A stretch of 37,533 nt of DNA from JAZNBI01 sp045586995 (GCA_045586995.1 JAZNBI010000095.1:1-37533), one strand, 5' to 3'. Counted from the first letter of the stretch, positions 1 through 8,493 are shown. Numbers and translations: made by a program. The notes: generated by a model not told the origin, from the sequence alone.

Positions 1-478
1 CCGAAATGGACATTTTTGCGGAAAGCAACATATCGCCCGTATCTATTCCGTCGTTCATAAACATCGTTGTAATTCCGGTAAACTTTTCGCCGTCGATAAT
101 AGCACGCTGAATCGGCGCCGCGCCTCTGTATTTGGGCAACAACGAGCCGTGTACGTTTATACAACCGAATTTAGGATAATTTAATACGTTTCGCGGCAAT
201 ATTTTTCCATAAGCCACCACGACAATAACCTCGGGGTCAAGCTCATGAAGCAATTCTTCAAATTCTTCCGAACGCAGCGTGGATGGCTGCCACACGGGAA
301 TGTCGTGCTCGAGAGCATATTCCTTTACGGGCGGCATCATCATTTTATGACCGCGTCCTTTGGGCTTGTCGGATTGAGTTATAACGCCTATTATTTCTTC
401 TCCGCTTCTGCGAAGGGCGTCAAGAGAATATATAGCAAAATCGGGAGTTCCCATAAATAAAATTCTTATTTGAATCAC
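1..478 (-). CDS. fmt: Methionyl-tRNA formyltransferase, 5' part (runs off the window)
   Basis: Transfers a formyl group from 10-formyl-THF to initiator Met-tRNA in the cytoplasm. Reading the minus strand gives the family's N-terminus (ILFMGTPDFA), the catalytic segment NVHGSLLPKYRG containing the conserved Asn and His, and MNDGIDTGDM further on. About 159 codons are inside the window; the rest of the formyltransferase domain and the C-terminal tRNA-binding domain lie beyond position 1. It is the last visible gene of the yicC-remA-gmk-rpoZ-priA-def-fmt operon, 33 bp after def, which encodes the enzyme that later removes the same formyl group. The start is uncertain. GTG at 478 is the nearest usual start but sits only 2 nt from the AAAGG, and the first ATG (453) would remove the first beta strand. 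Confidence 0.95.
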   Translation of the reverse strand, partial: MIQIRILFMGTPDFAIYSLDALRRSGEEIIGVITQSDKPKGRGHKMMMPPVKEYALEHDIPVWQPSTLRSEEFEELLHELDPEVIVVVAYGKILPRNVLNYPKFGCINVHGSLLPKYRGAAPIQRAIIDGEKFTGITTMFMNDGIDTGDMLLSAKMSIS

Positions 479-511
479 TACCTTTCGTACAGTTCGTATA
501 ATCGAACAAAA

Positions 512-982
512 TCAGCTTTCTATTTCCTCTTTTTCGAGCATACGAACAGCTTTATCTGTGAACAGCTTGCCGTCAAGATGGTCAAGTTCGTGGCAAAATG
601 CTCTGGCAAGCAGGTCGCTTCCGCTGATGTCAAAGCTCTCACCGTTACGGTTGAGTGCGCGTACGGTAACGTATTTCGGACGCTTTACTACGCCCCATCT
701 TCCCGGAATCGAAAGACAGCCCTCGGTATCCTCCTGCTCGCCCGCAAAAGAGATTATTTTCGGGTTTATCAATTCTATCGGCTTTCCTTCCTCCACCTCA
801 ACGACTACAACGCGTCTGAGCACGCCCACCTGAGGCGCGGCAAGACCGCAGCCGTTTGCGGCGCGCATCGTTTCGATCATATCGTCGAGCAGCGTGATGA
901 TTCGAGGGGTTATATTTTCAACAGGGCGACAGTTCATTCTCAACGTAGGGTCGCCTTCTTTAAGTATTCTCAATTTTGCCAT
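512..982 (-). CDS. def: Peptide deformylase
   Basis: Removes the formyl group from the N-terminal methionine of nascent proteins; a metalloenzyme using Fe2+ or similar. The 156-residue protein has all three signature motifs: GCGLAAPQ at residues 44-51, EGCLS with metal-binding Cys89, and HELDH with metal ligands His131 and His135 and catalytic Glu132. Length and start (MAKLRIL) are typical of the short class-I-like enzymes of Clostridia. A GAAAGGA ribosome binding site precedes the ATG. It lies between priA (21 bp upstream) and fmt (33 bp downstream), the common def-fmt arrangement. Confidence 0.97.
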   Translation of the reverse strand: MAKLRILKEGDPTLRMNCRPVENITPRIITLLDDMIETMRAANGCGLAAPQVGVLRRVVVVEVEEGKPIELINPKIISFAGEQEDTEGCLSIPGRWGVVKRPKYVTVRALNRNGESFDISGSDLLARAFCHELDHLDGKLFTDKAVRMLEKEEIES

Positions 983-1003
983 TTATATGAGTTCCTTTCA
1001 ATT

Positions 1004-3493
1004 TTAAAGATTTGACGGGTTAAAATCCACCGATAACAACGGCTTATTTGTACCGAGCGACGAGAATTTTTTTAACAATGCGGCAAAAAGCGATCTGCTG
1101 CGCTTGTTAAGCACGCATTTTATCACCATTCTCATGCGGTATTTTCCGTTTACGCGGTAAACGGGTGCCTCAAAGGGGCCGAAAGCTATCACCGCGACGT
1201 CCTTATATTCGTTTGACGTCATCAGCTTAAATTCATCCGAGAGCTGATTGCAGACGAGGAAAAGCTCCTTTTCGTCCTTTGCGGTCATAGTCATAAGTAC
1301 TATATCACAAAACGGCGGGAAAACCAAAAAACGACGAAGCTTTATCTCGCGTTCGAAAAATCCTTCATAGTCCTGCTCGCGAGCCAGCTTTATTATATCG
1401 TTGTCGGGAATATTCGTTTGTATGATGGCGCGTCCCGGTTTATCCGAACGTCCCGCGCGTCCTATAACCTGAGTGATCATCGAAAATGTACGTTCGTTTG
1501 CGCGGTAGTCGTCGAGATATAACGACGCATCCGCAAAAAGCACTCCGACGAGCGTAACGTCGGGGAAGTCGTGTCCTTTGGTTACCATTTGCGTTCCGAG
1601 CAATATGTCCGCCTTGTGCTCTCTGAATTGAGCAAGCATACGGTCGTAAGAAAATTTCGTGCTCGTTGTATCGGTATCCATACGCAGAGTTGTTGCATTC
1701 GGCAAAAGCAGCTGAAGCTCCTGCTCGATTCGCTGAGTTCCGTAGCCCATACGGGTAATATGCTCCGAGCTGCACGTCGGGCATACCTTGGGAATTGCCG
1801 ACTTATATCCGCACCAATGGCATACGAGCTCGCCATCATCAAAGGTCTTGTTGGTCGTATGATAGGTCATCGCAACGCTGCAATTCGGGCAGAGAACGGC
1901 AGTGCCGCAGGAACGGCAGGATATATAATTATTATATCCACGGCGATTCAAAAAAAGAATCGCTTGGTTTTTTTCTGAAATCGTATTTGTGAGAGCGTGG
2001 GAAAGTATATTCCCCATCGGAGTAAGGTTTCCCGAGCGTATTTCGTCGCGCATATCCGCTACCGTAACCTCGGGTAGAATACTTTTTCCGTAACGCTTTT
2101 TTAGTTGTATAAGCTTATAAATGCCTTTTTTTGCTTTTTGATAGCTTTCTATCGACGGAGTGGCCGAGCAGAGCAGCATCAACGCATTGTTATGTGCGCA
2201 GCGATAACGGGCGATATCACGCGCGTGGTATTTCGGACTACTGTCGGATTTATAGGTATGCTCCTGTTCCTCGTCGATAATAATCACACCGAGATTCTTG
2301 AGCGGTGCAAATACAGCCGAGCGTGTTCCGACTACCACGTCGGCTTCACCGTTATATATACGCAAAAAGGTGTCAAGGCGTTCGCCTGCAGACAGTCCCG
2401 AGTGAATAACGGCAACGCGTTTTCCGTATTGAGCTCTGAATATGTCCAGTGATTGCGGGGTTAAGGAAATTTCGGGCAGAAGAACGATTGCCCCCTTGCC
2501 GTCTGTAAGGATCTTGTCAATAAGCGCCATCATAACGCAGGTCTTTCCGCTTCCCGTCACTCCGTGCAAAAGCGCGGCTTGCGGCTTTTGCGAATCGGCA
2601 AGAGAGCATAACTCTGTAAACGCATCGTTTTGCTCGGCATTAAGCGAAATTTTCACGGGCTCTCTAAAGGTTGTCTTGGCGTATGGATCACGGTATATCG
2701 TATCGGTATTCTTTGATATCAAGCCGCGCTCCAACAACGGCTTTAGCTGTTGCTTTGTGACCCCCGCTTTTTTGCACAGGTCGTCGTCACTCAAATTACC
2801 TTCTTTAATGAGCGCTCGGATAATGTCGCGTTGCTTTTCGGAGTTTAACTTTTTTTCCTTTCCTTTGGTGACCGAAAGCAGAGTGTTTGCCTCATCAACC
2901 GTAACAGAAAGCGAATAATACGACTTTTCTTTACCGAATTTAAATTCCTTCGACTCGTAGCTGCGAAGAATAACGCCGTCGGCACAGAGTTCTTTCAGCG
3001 TACCCGAAACGTGCTCTCCAAAGCGCGCCTTGAGCTTTTCGGATGAAAGAGTCCCCTCGCTGCGTATATAATCAATTACGAAAAGCGTTTGGGTATCGTA
3101 TTTGCGAAGCTTATTTTCCGCAACATTCTGCGACAACGTATAAAATTCCAACGGCTTCGACAAGGCGCCCGACGGAATCATTGCTCTTATGGCTTCGGAA
3201 TAGGTGCAGAGGGTCTGCTCCTTTAGAAAGCTGCAAATTCCGAACATTTCCTCGCTCATACGTATTTGGCTTTGACAAATTTCTATAATCGGCTTTGCCT
3301 TCGGATAAGATGCTTTTTCTATCAATTCAAAAACAACCGCCGTATGACCGCGGTTGGAATTGCCGAAGGGAACCGTGACAAAAGTGCCGCGAGATATATT
3401 ATCCCGCAACTGCGGCGGAACAAAATATTCGTAGGTATCGTCTATACCAAAGGGAATATCGAAGACGAATACTCTGACAAACTCGTACGGCAC
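1004..3493 (-). CDS. priA: Primosomal protein N' (replication restart helicase PriA)
   Basis: A 3'-to-5' DNA helicase that recognises stalled forks and reloads the replisome. In 829 residues I see an N-terminal DNA-binding region, a winged-helix-like segment, a Walker A motif GVTGSGKT (311-318), a Walker B-type DEEQ (407-410), the GRAGR helicase motif, and an eight-cysteine zinc-binding insert with Cys pairs at about 526/529, 535/538, 558/561 and 571/574. Zinc and ATP sites therefore look intact. Translation starts at GTG (3493), chosen because GAGGAG lies 7-8 bp upstream and the protein then begins in the family's usual place. It sits in the operon between rpoZ and def. Confidence 0.97.
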   Translation of the reverse strand: MPYEFVRVFVFDIPFGIDDTYEYFVPPQLRDNISRGTFVTVPFGNSNRGHTAVVFELIEKASYPKAKPIIEICQSQIRMSEEMFGICSFLKEQTLCTYSEAIRAMIPSGALSKPLEFYTLSQNVAENKLRKYDTQTLFVIDYIRSEGTLSSEKLKARFGEHVSGTLKELCADGVILRSYESKEFKFGKEKSYYSLSVTVDEANTLLSVTKGKEKKLNSEKQRDIIRALIKEGNLSDDDLCKKAGVTKQQLKPLLERGLISKNTDTIYRDPYAKTTFREPVKISLNAEQNDAFTELCSLADSQKPQAALLHGVTGSGKTCVMMALIDKILTDGKGAIVLLPEISLTPQSLDIFRAQYGKRVAVIHSGLSAGERLDTFLRIYNGEADVVVGTRSAVFAPLKNLGVIIIDEEQEHTYKSDSSPKYHARDIARYRCAHNNALMLLCSATPSIESYQKAKKGIYKLIQLKKRYGKSILPEVTVADMRDEIRSGNLTPMGNILSHALTNTISEKNQAILFLNRRGYNNYISCRSCGTAVLCPNCSVAMTYHTTNKTFDDGELVCHWCGYKSAIPKVCPTCSSEHITRMGYGTQRIEQELQLLLPNATTLRMDTDTTSTKFSYDRMLAQFREHKADILLGTQMVTKGHDFPDVTLVGVLFADASLYLDDYRANERTFSMITQVIGRAGRSDKPGRAIIQTNIPDNDIIKLAREQDYEGFFEREIKLRRFLVFPPFCDIVLMTMTAKDEKELFLVCNQLSDEFKLMTSNEYKDVAVIAFGPFEAPVYRVNGKYRMRMVIKCVLNKRSRSLFAALLKKFSSLGTNKPLLSVDFNPSNL

Positions 3494-3519
3494 TTTTTAT
3501 CTCCTCTCAATTATTGAAA

Positions 3520-3876
3520 TTATTCTTTAGATTCTTCTGCTTCTTCGGATCTTTCGCCTTCCTGTGCAATCTGCTCGGAGCTTTCTTCAAGCTCGGCGGT
3601 ATCATCCTCGTTTTTATAGTGTGATTTTATGGTATAGTCGCCGTCTTTAATGGATTTGATAGCAAGCTTAACCGCCTTTTCATCTCTGAATTCACGGTTG
3701 ACCTTTTCAAGCGCGGGCTTATCGATATCTTTATTACCCGTAACGCTTTTTTCGGCGCTTTCGCGTTGCTTAACGTACTCGTCTGTAATGATACGAGCGC
3801 ATTTTGCGGTTGCAAGCGCCAGCTCATATCGGTTTATTTTGTCCTGTGTGAGTTCTTCAATAGTAGGGTAAATCAT
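3520..3876 (-). CDS. rpoZ: DNA-directed RNA polymerase subunit omega
   Basis: Small RNA polymerase subunit that supports folding and assembly of beta-prime. The N-terminus (YPTIEEL, then NRYELALATAKCAR) matches the omega fold, and a KAVKLAIKSI segment corresponds to the conserved second helix. At 118 residues it is longer than the roughly 65-90 residues usual for omega. The extra length is a charged insert at about residues 38-68 and an acidic Glu-rich tail after about residue 95. Its ATG has an AAGGAG site that overlaps the end of gmk, 10 bp away, so the two are probably translationally linked. Confidence 0.9.
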   Translation of the reverse strand: MIYPTIEELTQDKINRYELALATAKCARIITDEYVKQRESAEKSVTGNKDIDKPALEKVNREFRDEKAVKLAIKSIKDGDYTIKSHYKNEDDTAELEESSEQIAQEGERSEEAEESKE

Positions 3877-3886
3877 TTTTATCTCC

Positions 3887-4501
3887 TTAAATGTTTATTG
3901 TAAAATATTTTTTTGCGGCGTCGGGATTCCTTTTGCGAGAAAGCTTTTCCGCTTTCACTATCGCCTTTATGTTCTCAACCGACTCGGCAACTGCGCCTTG
4001 ATGGTTGTATACGATATAATCGTACATATCAAGCAGCTCGAGCTCCTCGTGAGCTCTCGCGAGCCGTGCCTTGATGCTCTGCTCGGTTTCGGTGTTTCTT
4101 GCGCGCAGGCGCTCCTCCTGTAATTTAAAGCTCGTGGGAAGAAGCATTATTAAGACCGCGTCGGGATAAATTTCTTTAACGTGTCCCGCACCGTCAACCT
4201 CGATTTCGAGTATAAGATTTTTTCCCGCGCTTATTGCACGTTCAACCTCTGCCTTCGGCGTTCCGTAATAATTGCCGCAATATTCTGTATGCTCAAGCAT
4301 TTCGCCGTTTGCTATCTTTCTTTCAAAATCCTCACGGGATATGAAATAATAATTTTTTCCGTTTATTTCACCGTTGCGCGGATTGCGCGAGGTAGCCGAC
4401 ACCGAAAATACATAGTCGCTATCCTTAAGAAGCTCGGCGTTTACCGTTCCTTTGCCGCTTCCCGCTGGCCCCGAAACAACGATTAAAAGTCCTTTTTCCA
4501 T
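3887..4501 (-). CDS. gmk: Guanylate kinase
   Basis: Converts GMP to GDP with ATP, an essential step in guanine nucleotide supply. The 204-residue protein opens with a P-loop SGPAGSGKGT (Lys17), followed by the GMP-binding region with SATSRNPRNGE, the Tyr-containing EYCGNYYGTPK, and ILEIEVDGA. Length is standard. Gene order gmk-rpoZ is the usual one in Firmicutes. An AAAGGA site precedes the ATG, separated by a C-rich spacer. Confidence 0.97.
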   Translation of the reverse strand: MEKGLLIVVSGPAGSGKGTVNAELLKDSDYVFSVSATSRNPRNGEINGKNYYFISREDFERKIANGEMLEHTEYCGNYYGTPKAEVERAISAGKNLILEIEVDGAGHVKEIYPDAVLIMLLPTSFKLQEERLRARNTETEQSIKARLARAHEELELLDMYDYIVYNHQGAVAESVENIKAIVKAEKLSRKRNPDAAKKYFTINI

Positions 4502-4547
4502 AGGGGGGTATCCTTTCTGTTAGTCAATATTTCGACAGATAAAGAGA

Positions 4548-4814
4548 TCAGTCCTCGATTTCGTCGCTTGTATCGTCGGTCTGGTCATCAAGGCGATTTG
4601 CAATCGTTTCTGCCTGTATTGCCGAAAGAATGACGTGGTCGCTGTCAGTAATGATAACGGCTCTGGTGCGTCTGCCGCAGGTAACGTCAATTGTACGTCC
4701 CTCGTCTTTGGATTCCTGAATCAGTCTTTTGATTGGCGCGGAGTCGGGGCTTACCAACGCTATAACTCTGTTTACGGCAACCATGTTTCCGAAGCCGATA
4801 TTTATGAATTTCAT
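4548..4814 (-). CDS. remA: RemA family DNA-binding regulator (DUF370)
   Basis: A small (88 aa) protein of the RemA/YlzA family. In Bacillus subtilis RemA is a DNA-binding activator of biofilm-matrix and osmoprotection genes. The diagnostic N-terminus (FINIGFGNMVAVNRVIAL) and the central GRRTRAVIITDSDHVILS match across nearly the whole length. It lies between yicC and gmk, the conserved position of this gene in Firmicutes. The role in this organism is inferred; no matrix genes are present in the window. The C-terminal 15 residues are acidic. Confidence 0.93.
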   Translation of the reverse strand: MKFINIGFGNMVAVNRVIALVSPDSAPIKRLIQESKDEGRTIDVTCGRRTRAVIITDSDHVILSAIQAETIANRLDDQTDDTSDEIED

Positions 4815-4827
4815 AATTTTACCGTCC

Positions 4828-5715
4828 TTACTCTATATTTTGAATCTGCTCGCGTATCTTTTCGAGCTCGTTCTTTATGTTAACTACTATGTGTGCGATT
4901 TTAGAATTGTTGCATTTTGAACCTATTGTATTGGTTTCGCGGTTCATTTCCTGAATGAGAAAGTCGAGTTTGCGTCCCGACGGCTCGGAGGAAAGGAGAA
5001 TTTCGTCGAACGCCTGGAAGTGAGAGGAAAGCCGAGTCAATTCCTCGTCGACGGCAATCTTATCTGCGAATATCGCACATTCGGTCAATATTCTCGAATC
5101 GTCGATAATAACGTTGTTGTCATTGATTATCTGGCGCAAGCGTTCGCGCAATTTGTTGTTATGTGATTCAACGTCCTCGGCGGAAAGCGCCTCGATTTGA
5201 GAGGTGAATGTTTTTATGAGCTTTATTTTTTCGCACATATCGGCTTGAAGATTTTTTCCCTCGGTAATTCTACGATTCATAAAAATTTCAAGCGCCTTGT
5301 CAAGCACCACGCATACTTCCTGCCAATATTTGTCGGTTTCGTCCTCTGTGGTCTTTATTGTGAAAATATCGCGGTTTTGGGCAACCGACATCACGCTGAT
5401 ATCGTCTTTTAAATTAAAGGTGTCCTTGAGCTGATGAAGGGCGTCTATATACCCCTTTGCGTATGCGCTGTCAAGCGAAATGGACACGTTCTTCGACTCC
5501 AAAAGCTCAACGCCTATAAAAACGTCGACCTTGCCGCGAGAAATTCCTTTTGATTGCAAGTAAGGTTTTATTTTTTCTTCGAGAAAAGAAAAAATTTTCG
5601 GAAGCCGAACCGAACAATCAAAATATCGGTTGTTCACCGAGCGAATTTCGACGGTGATATCCTTTCCGTTAACTGTTTCTTTACAGCGACCGAATGCGGT
5701 CATACTTTTTAACAT
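4828..5715 (-). CDS. YicC/YloC family endoribonuclease
   Basis: First gene of the seven-gene operon. The 295-residue protein begins with the family hallmark LKSMTAFGR and ends with the conserved block FLIQEMNRETNTIGSK followed by a charged helix ending IREQIQ. YicC in Escherichia coli is a ribonuclease implicated in small-RNA turnover, and the Bacillus homologue is YloC; a nuclease role here is by homology only. The -10/-35 promoter at 5753-5781 lies just upstream and appears to drive the whole operon. Confidence 0.93.
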   Translation of the reverse strand: MLKSMTAFGRCKETVNGKDITVEIRSVNNRYFDCSVRLPKIFSFLEEKIKPYLQSKGISRGKVDVFIGVELLESKNVSISLDSAYAKGYIDALHQLKDTFNLKDDISVMSVAQNRDIFTIKTTEDETDKYWQEVCVVLDKALEIFMNRRITEGKNLQADMCEKIKLIKTFTSQIEALSAEDVESHNNKLRERLRQIINDNNVIIDDSRILTECAIFADKIAVDEELTRLSSHFQAFDEILLSSEPSGRKLDFLIQEMNRETNTIGSKCNNSKIAHIVVNIKNELEKIREQIQNIE

Positions 5716-5752
5716 AATTTTATTCCTCTAATTATTATATACATACACATCT

Positions 5753-5781
5753 ATTCTAATACTTTTATTCGCTTTTGTCAA
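5753..5781 (-). promoter_or_regulatory. Sigma-A promoter of the yicC-to-fmt operon
   Basis: On the minus strand, TTGACA (5776-5781) and TAGAAT (5753-5758) are separated by exactly 17 bp. The expected transcription start is about 30 bp upstream of the yicC ATG. No other good promoter is seen inside the operon. Confidence 0.75.
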
Positions 5782-5884
5782 TGACCTTATGAGAAATTAA
5801 CCGTCTTATGAAGCGTATATTAATAAGTTTGGCAGGGAATCATAGCAATAAAATCAAAAAAAACAACAAATTGTGAAAAAACTC

Positions 5885-5913
5885 TTGAAAAATATGTAAA
5901 AGTAGTATATAAT
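5885..5913 (+). promoter_or_regulatory. Sigma-A promoter of efp
   Basis: TTGAAA (5885-5890), 17-bp spacer, perfect TATAAT (5908-5913). It is divergent from the yicC promoter about 100 bp away. A GGAGG ribosome binding site at 5964-5968 follows before the efp ATG. Confidence 0.8.
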
Positions 5914-5975
5914 TAAATGTAATTATATTAAATCGGTATTTTCCGATTGAAACTTTTATTTTTGGAGGACTTTTT

Positions 5976-6533
5976 ATGGTAGTAGCCGGCGATTTTAAAA
6001 ACGGTATAACTTTTGATATGGATGGCAATGTAATGCAGGTCATCGAATTTCAGCACGTAAAACCCGGAAAGGGCGCGGCTTTTGTACGTACAAAGCTGAA
6101 AAACGTTATATCCGGAGCAGTTATTGAAAAAACATTCAGCCCCACTGATAAGTTTGAAAACGCTTTCATCGAAAGAAAGGATATGCAATATTCTTACAAT
6201 GACGGCGATCTTTATTACTTTATGGATATGGAAACATTTGATATGATCCCTCTCAACTCCGACAAGCTCGGTGAGAACTTCAAATTCGTAAAAGAAGAAA
6301 TGATGTGTAAAATAATTTCCTATAAGGGAGTTGTTTTTGGCGTTGAACCGCCGATGTTCGTTGAGCTTGCAGTTGCACAAACCGAGCCTGGCTTTGCAGG
6401 AAACACAGCTACCGGCGCGTCTAAATCCGCAACTCTTGAAACAGGCGCTGAGATTAAGGTTCCGTTGTTCATCAACGAAGGTGACGTATTGAAAATTGAC
6501 ACAAGAACAGGCGAATATCTGTCGCGTGCATAA
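5976..6533 (+). CDS. efp: Elongation factor P
   Basis: Binds the ribosome between P and E sites and relieves stalling at polyproline. The 185-residue protein has the three-barrel EF-P sequence from MVVAGDFKNG to GEYLSRA. The loop that carries the modified residue reads KPGKGAA, with Lys32 at the expected position. No modification gene (EpmA/EpmB or YmfI type) is in the window. GGAGG is placed 7 bp before the ATG. It is followed 27 bp later by the CD1247-type gene and they probably share the promoter at 5885. Confidence 0.97.
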   Translation: MVVAGDFKNGITFDMDGNVMQVIEFQHVKPGKGAAFVRTKLKNVISGAVIEKTFSPTDKFENAFIERKDMQYSYNDGDLYYFMDMETFDMIPLNSDKLGENFKFVKEEMMCKIISYKGVVFGVEPPMFVELAVAQTEPGFAGNTATGASKSATLETGAEIKVPLFINEGDVLKIDTRTGEYLSRA

Positions 6534-6560
6534 TATTCTATATTAAGAAAGGCGTAAACA

Positions 6561-6995
6561 ATGAAAGTAAACGAAAAAGCAGCTTATATTAAAGGTCTTG
6601 CAGACGGTCTTAATCTTGACAAAACAACTGCCGAGGGTAAATTGATCTCGGCTTTGATAGACCTTGTCGGCGATCTGTCCGATTCGGTTATAAAAATAGA
6701 CGAGGATATTAATTACCTCAATGATTATATTGAAGAGGTTGACGAAGATCTCGGCGAGGTTGAAGAATACCTTATGGACGAGGATGATTGCGATTGTGAT
6801 TGCGACTGCGATTATGACTGTGATTGCGACTGCGACTGCGGTTGTGACTGTGATTGCGGATGCGATGATGACGAATATTACGAGGTCGAATGTCCCGCGT
6901 GCGGCGAGAAAATTTGTTTTGATGAAAGTATAGATTCCGATGAAATGATCTGCCCTGCTTGCAACGAAAAATTCGAATGCGCGGACGAAGAATAA
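6561..6995 (+). CDS. CD1247-type zinc-ribbon protein with an Asp-Cys repeat
   Basis: 144 residues in three parts. Residues 1-60 (KAAYIKGLADGLNLD..., then an acidic helix) match the CD1247 N-terminal domain common in Clostridia, of unknown function. Residues 76-102 are an almost pure alternation of Asp and Cys (12 Cys in 27 residues, interrupted by one Tyr and two Gly). Residues from about 106 form a zinc ribbon with CPAC and a second CPAC plus a final Cys. The family usually has an acidic linker; here it has become a cysteine polymer, which could bind metal. The repeat is encoded by a (GAY TGY)n tract and could have grown by slippage. It follows efp and precedes a strong terminator. Confidence 0.85.
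   Translation: MKVNEKAAYIKGLADGLNLDKTTAEGKLISALIDLVGDLSDSVIKIDEDINYLNDYIEEVDEDLGEVEEYLMDEDDCDCDCDCDYDCDCDCDCGCDCDCGCDDDEYYEVECPACGEKICFDESIDSDEMICPACNEKFECADEE
6786..6866 (+). repeat. In-frame hexanucleotide (GAY-TGY) repeat
   Basis: Twenty-seven codons alternate GAT/GAC with TGC/TGT, broken only by one TAT and two GGN codons. Both third positions vary between T and C, so the tract is not a fresh perfect microsatellite; synonymous variation suggests that the Asp-Cys pattern is being kept at protein level. Confidence 0.9.
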
Positions 6996-7038
6996 TTTAA
7001 ATATTTTTAAAGGGGCTGCGTTTGGCGCAGTCCCTGCG

Positions 7039-7065
7039 AAAAAAAGCCGACGGTCGGCTTTTTTT
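7039..7065. terminator. Intrinsic terminator after efp/CD1247 unit
   Basis: GCCGAC and GTCGGC arms (7046-7058) are flanked by seven A and seven T, so the element can end transcription in both directions. A further GC-rich hairpin (GGGGCTGCG with CGCAGTCCC, 7012-7034) lies just before it. Confidence 0.85.
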
Positions 7066-7074
7066 GATCATATT

Positions 7075-7110
7075 AAAAAATGGCAGAGAAATTTTTCTCT
7101 GCCATTTTTT
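7075..7110. terminator. Intrinsic terminator of pfp (bidirectional)
   Basis: A near-perfect palindrome: A6, TGGCAGAGAAA, then TTTCTCTGCCA and T6. On the minus strand it ends the pfp transcript 11 bp after the stop codon; on the plus strand it backs up the previous terminator. Confidence 0.85.
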
Positions 7111-7120
7111 GTTATTTAAA

Positions 7121-8368
7121 TCAGGCGATAACCTTTTTAAGCTTTGCGAATCTGGGAAGACCGTTTTCTTTGACAATCTTTGTTTCGCCCTGAATAAGCG
7201 GAAGCGCATAGTCAATGAATTCGGAGGTAAGTCCGTCCTTTTCAGCGTTAAACCATTCTGCGGGAACCTTCTTCTCTGCGTTTGCTACGAGAGCAAGGTC
7301 AACGAGCTTGGTTTCGCAAGTGTAAGCGCCGTTTACGTATTTGCGCTCAAAGCCGACCATCTTATCGGTGATACCTGCCGTTGCGGCTTCAACTGCTGCT
7401 TTCCCTGCAGAGAACGATTCTTCAATATCTGTCTGCGAAGCGCAGTGAGCAGCACATCTTTGGAGCAAGCTGAGCTCGATTCCTCTTGCCTTGGGAGCAC
7501 CGGTTCTTGCCTTAAGCTCGTTTGCAAGGAAGGATGCAAGACCGCCGAGCTGAGAGTGTCCGAAAGCGTCCTTGGTTTGTGCGAGGTCGGATGCGTATTC
7601 AACTATATATTTGCCGTTCTTATCCTTGATTCCTTCGGAAACAGCAATGATACATTTTTTGTTTTCGTCATAAATCTTCTTAACCTTTGCGGCAACTGCA
7701 TCAATGTCGAAATCGTTTTCGGGGCAGTATATAAGGTCAGGACCGCATCCGGCATAAGAAGCAAGCGAAGCGGCCGCTGTGAGCCAGCCCGCATTTCTAC
7801 CCATTATTTCGATAACCGTAACCATACCGGTATCGAAAACGCGTGCGTCAAGATAAACCTCCATAAGAGATGTTGCAATATATTTTGCGGCGGAAGCATA
7901 TCCGGGGCAGTGGTCTGTTTCGGCGAGGTCGTTGTCGATAGTCTTCGGAATACCGATAACATTGCACTCGTAGCCGTTTTCCAACATAAATTTGGAAATC
8001 TTATTACAGGTATCCATCGAGTCGTTACCGCCGTTATAGAAGAAATAACGAACGTCATATTTCTTGAATATCTCAAGAATTCTCTTATAATCCGTGGGGT
8101 CTTCATCGGGGGATTTAACCTTGTATCTGCAAGAACCGAGTGCAGAAGAAGGAGTATACTTCAAGAGCTCGAGTTCTTTGGGGTCTTCCTTGGACATATC
8201 GATAAGAGTGTCGTTGAGAATACCCTTAATTCCGTTGAGAGCTCCGTATACCTTTGTGATGTTTTCGTTTTCCAACGCGGTTTTGATTGCACCGTAAGCA
8301 CTTGAGTTGATAACCGAAGACGGTCCGCCCGACTGACCGATTATGCATGCGCCTTTTAAAATTGCCAT
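7121..8368 (-). CDS. pfp: Pyrophosphate-dependent 6-phosphofructokinase
   Basis: Phosphorylates fructose 6-phosphate using pyrophosphate, reversibly, in glycolysis and gluconeogenesis. The 415-residue protein has the PFK fold motifs GQSGGPSSVIN (11-21), GGNDSMD (113-119), PKTIDND (141-147) and MGRNAGW. Asp116 and Lys142 are the residues that in the family mark pyrophosphate rather than ATP as phosphoryl donor (ATP enzymes have Gly at both places). Length also fits the PPi type. It is transcribed divergently from class II fba, whose enzyme uses its product. AAAGGA precedes the ATG. Confidence 0.93.
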   Translation of the reverse strand: MAILKGACIIGQSGGPSSVINSSAYGAIKTALENENITKVYGALNGIKGILNDTLIDMSKEDPKELELLKYTPSSALGSCRYKVKSPDEDPTDYKRILEIFKKYDVRYFFYNGGNDSMDTCNKISKFMLENGYECNVIGIPKTIDNDLAETDHCPGYASAAKYIATSLMEVYLDARVFDTGMVTVIEIMGRNAGWLTAAASLASYAGCGPDLIYCPENDFDIDAVAAKVKKIYDENKKCIIAVSEGIKDKNGKYIVEYASDLAQTKDAFGHSQLGGLASFLANELKARTGAPKARGIELSLLQRCAAHCASQTDIEESFSAGKAAVEAATAGITDKMVGFERKYVNGAYTCETKLVDLALVANAEKKVPAEWFNAEKDGLTSEFIDYALPLIQGETKIVKENGLPRFAKLKKVIA

Positions 8369-8413
8369 TTTGAAAATCCTTTCTTTTTTGTAAAAAGTTT
8401 TTATTACCTGTTT

Positions 8414-8442
8414 ATGTTACCACATTGTTTTGCAAAAATCAA
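8414..8442 (-). promoter_or_regulatory. Probable promoter of pfp
   Basis: Minus strand TTGATT (8437-8442), 17-bp spacer, TAACAT (8414-8419), about 45 bp upstream of the pfp start. Both hexamers are partial matches. Confidence 0.55.
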
Positions 8443-8493
8443 TCTTTTTAACGAAATTTTTTCATTTTAGTCAAAAAAAAGAATTAATATTCA

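Noticed and set aside
470..1015. A 181-codon plus-strand frame opposite def
   Set aside because: Shadow of def, whose three motifs are all present on the minus strand.
6721..6933. Alternative frame through the Asp-Cys repeat giving Ile/Ala/Thr/Val repeats
   Set aside because: Only a consequence of the hexanucleotide repeat; no start signal and the zinc ribbon is in the main frame.
7022..8305. A 427-codon open frame on the plus strand opposite pfp
   Set aside because: It is the mirror of pfp created by codon bias, starts with TTG in a terminator region, has no ribosome binding site and no recognisable domain.
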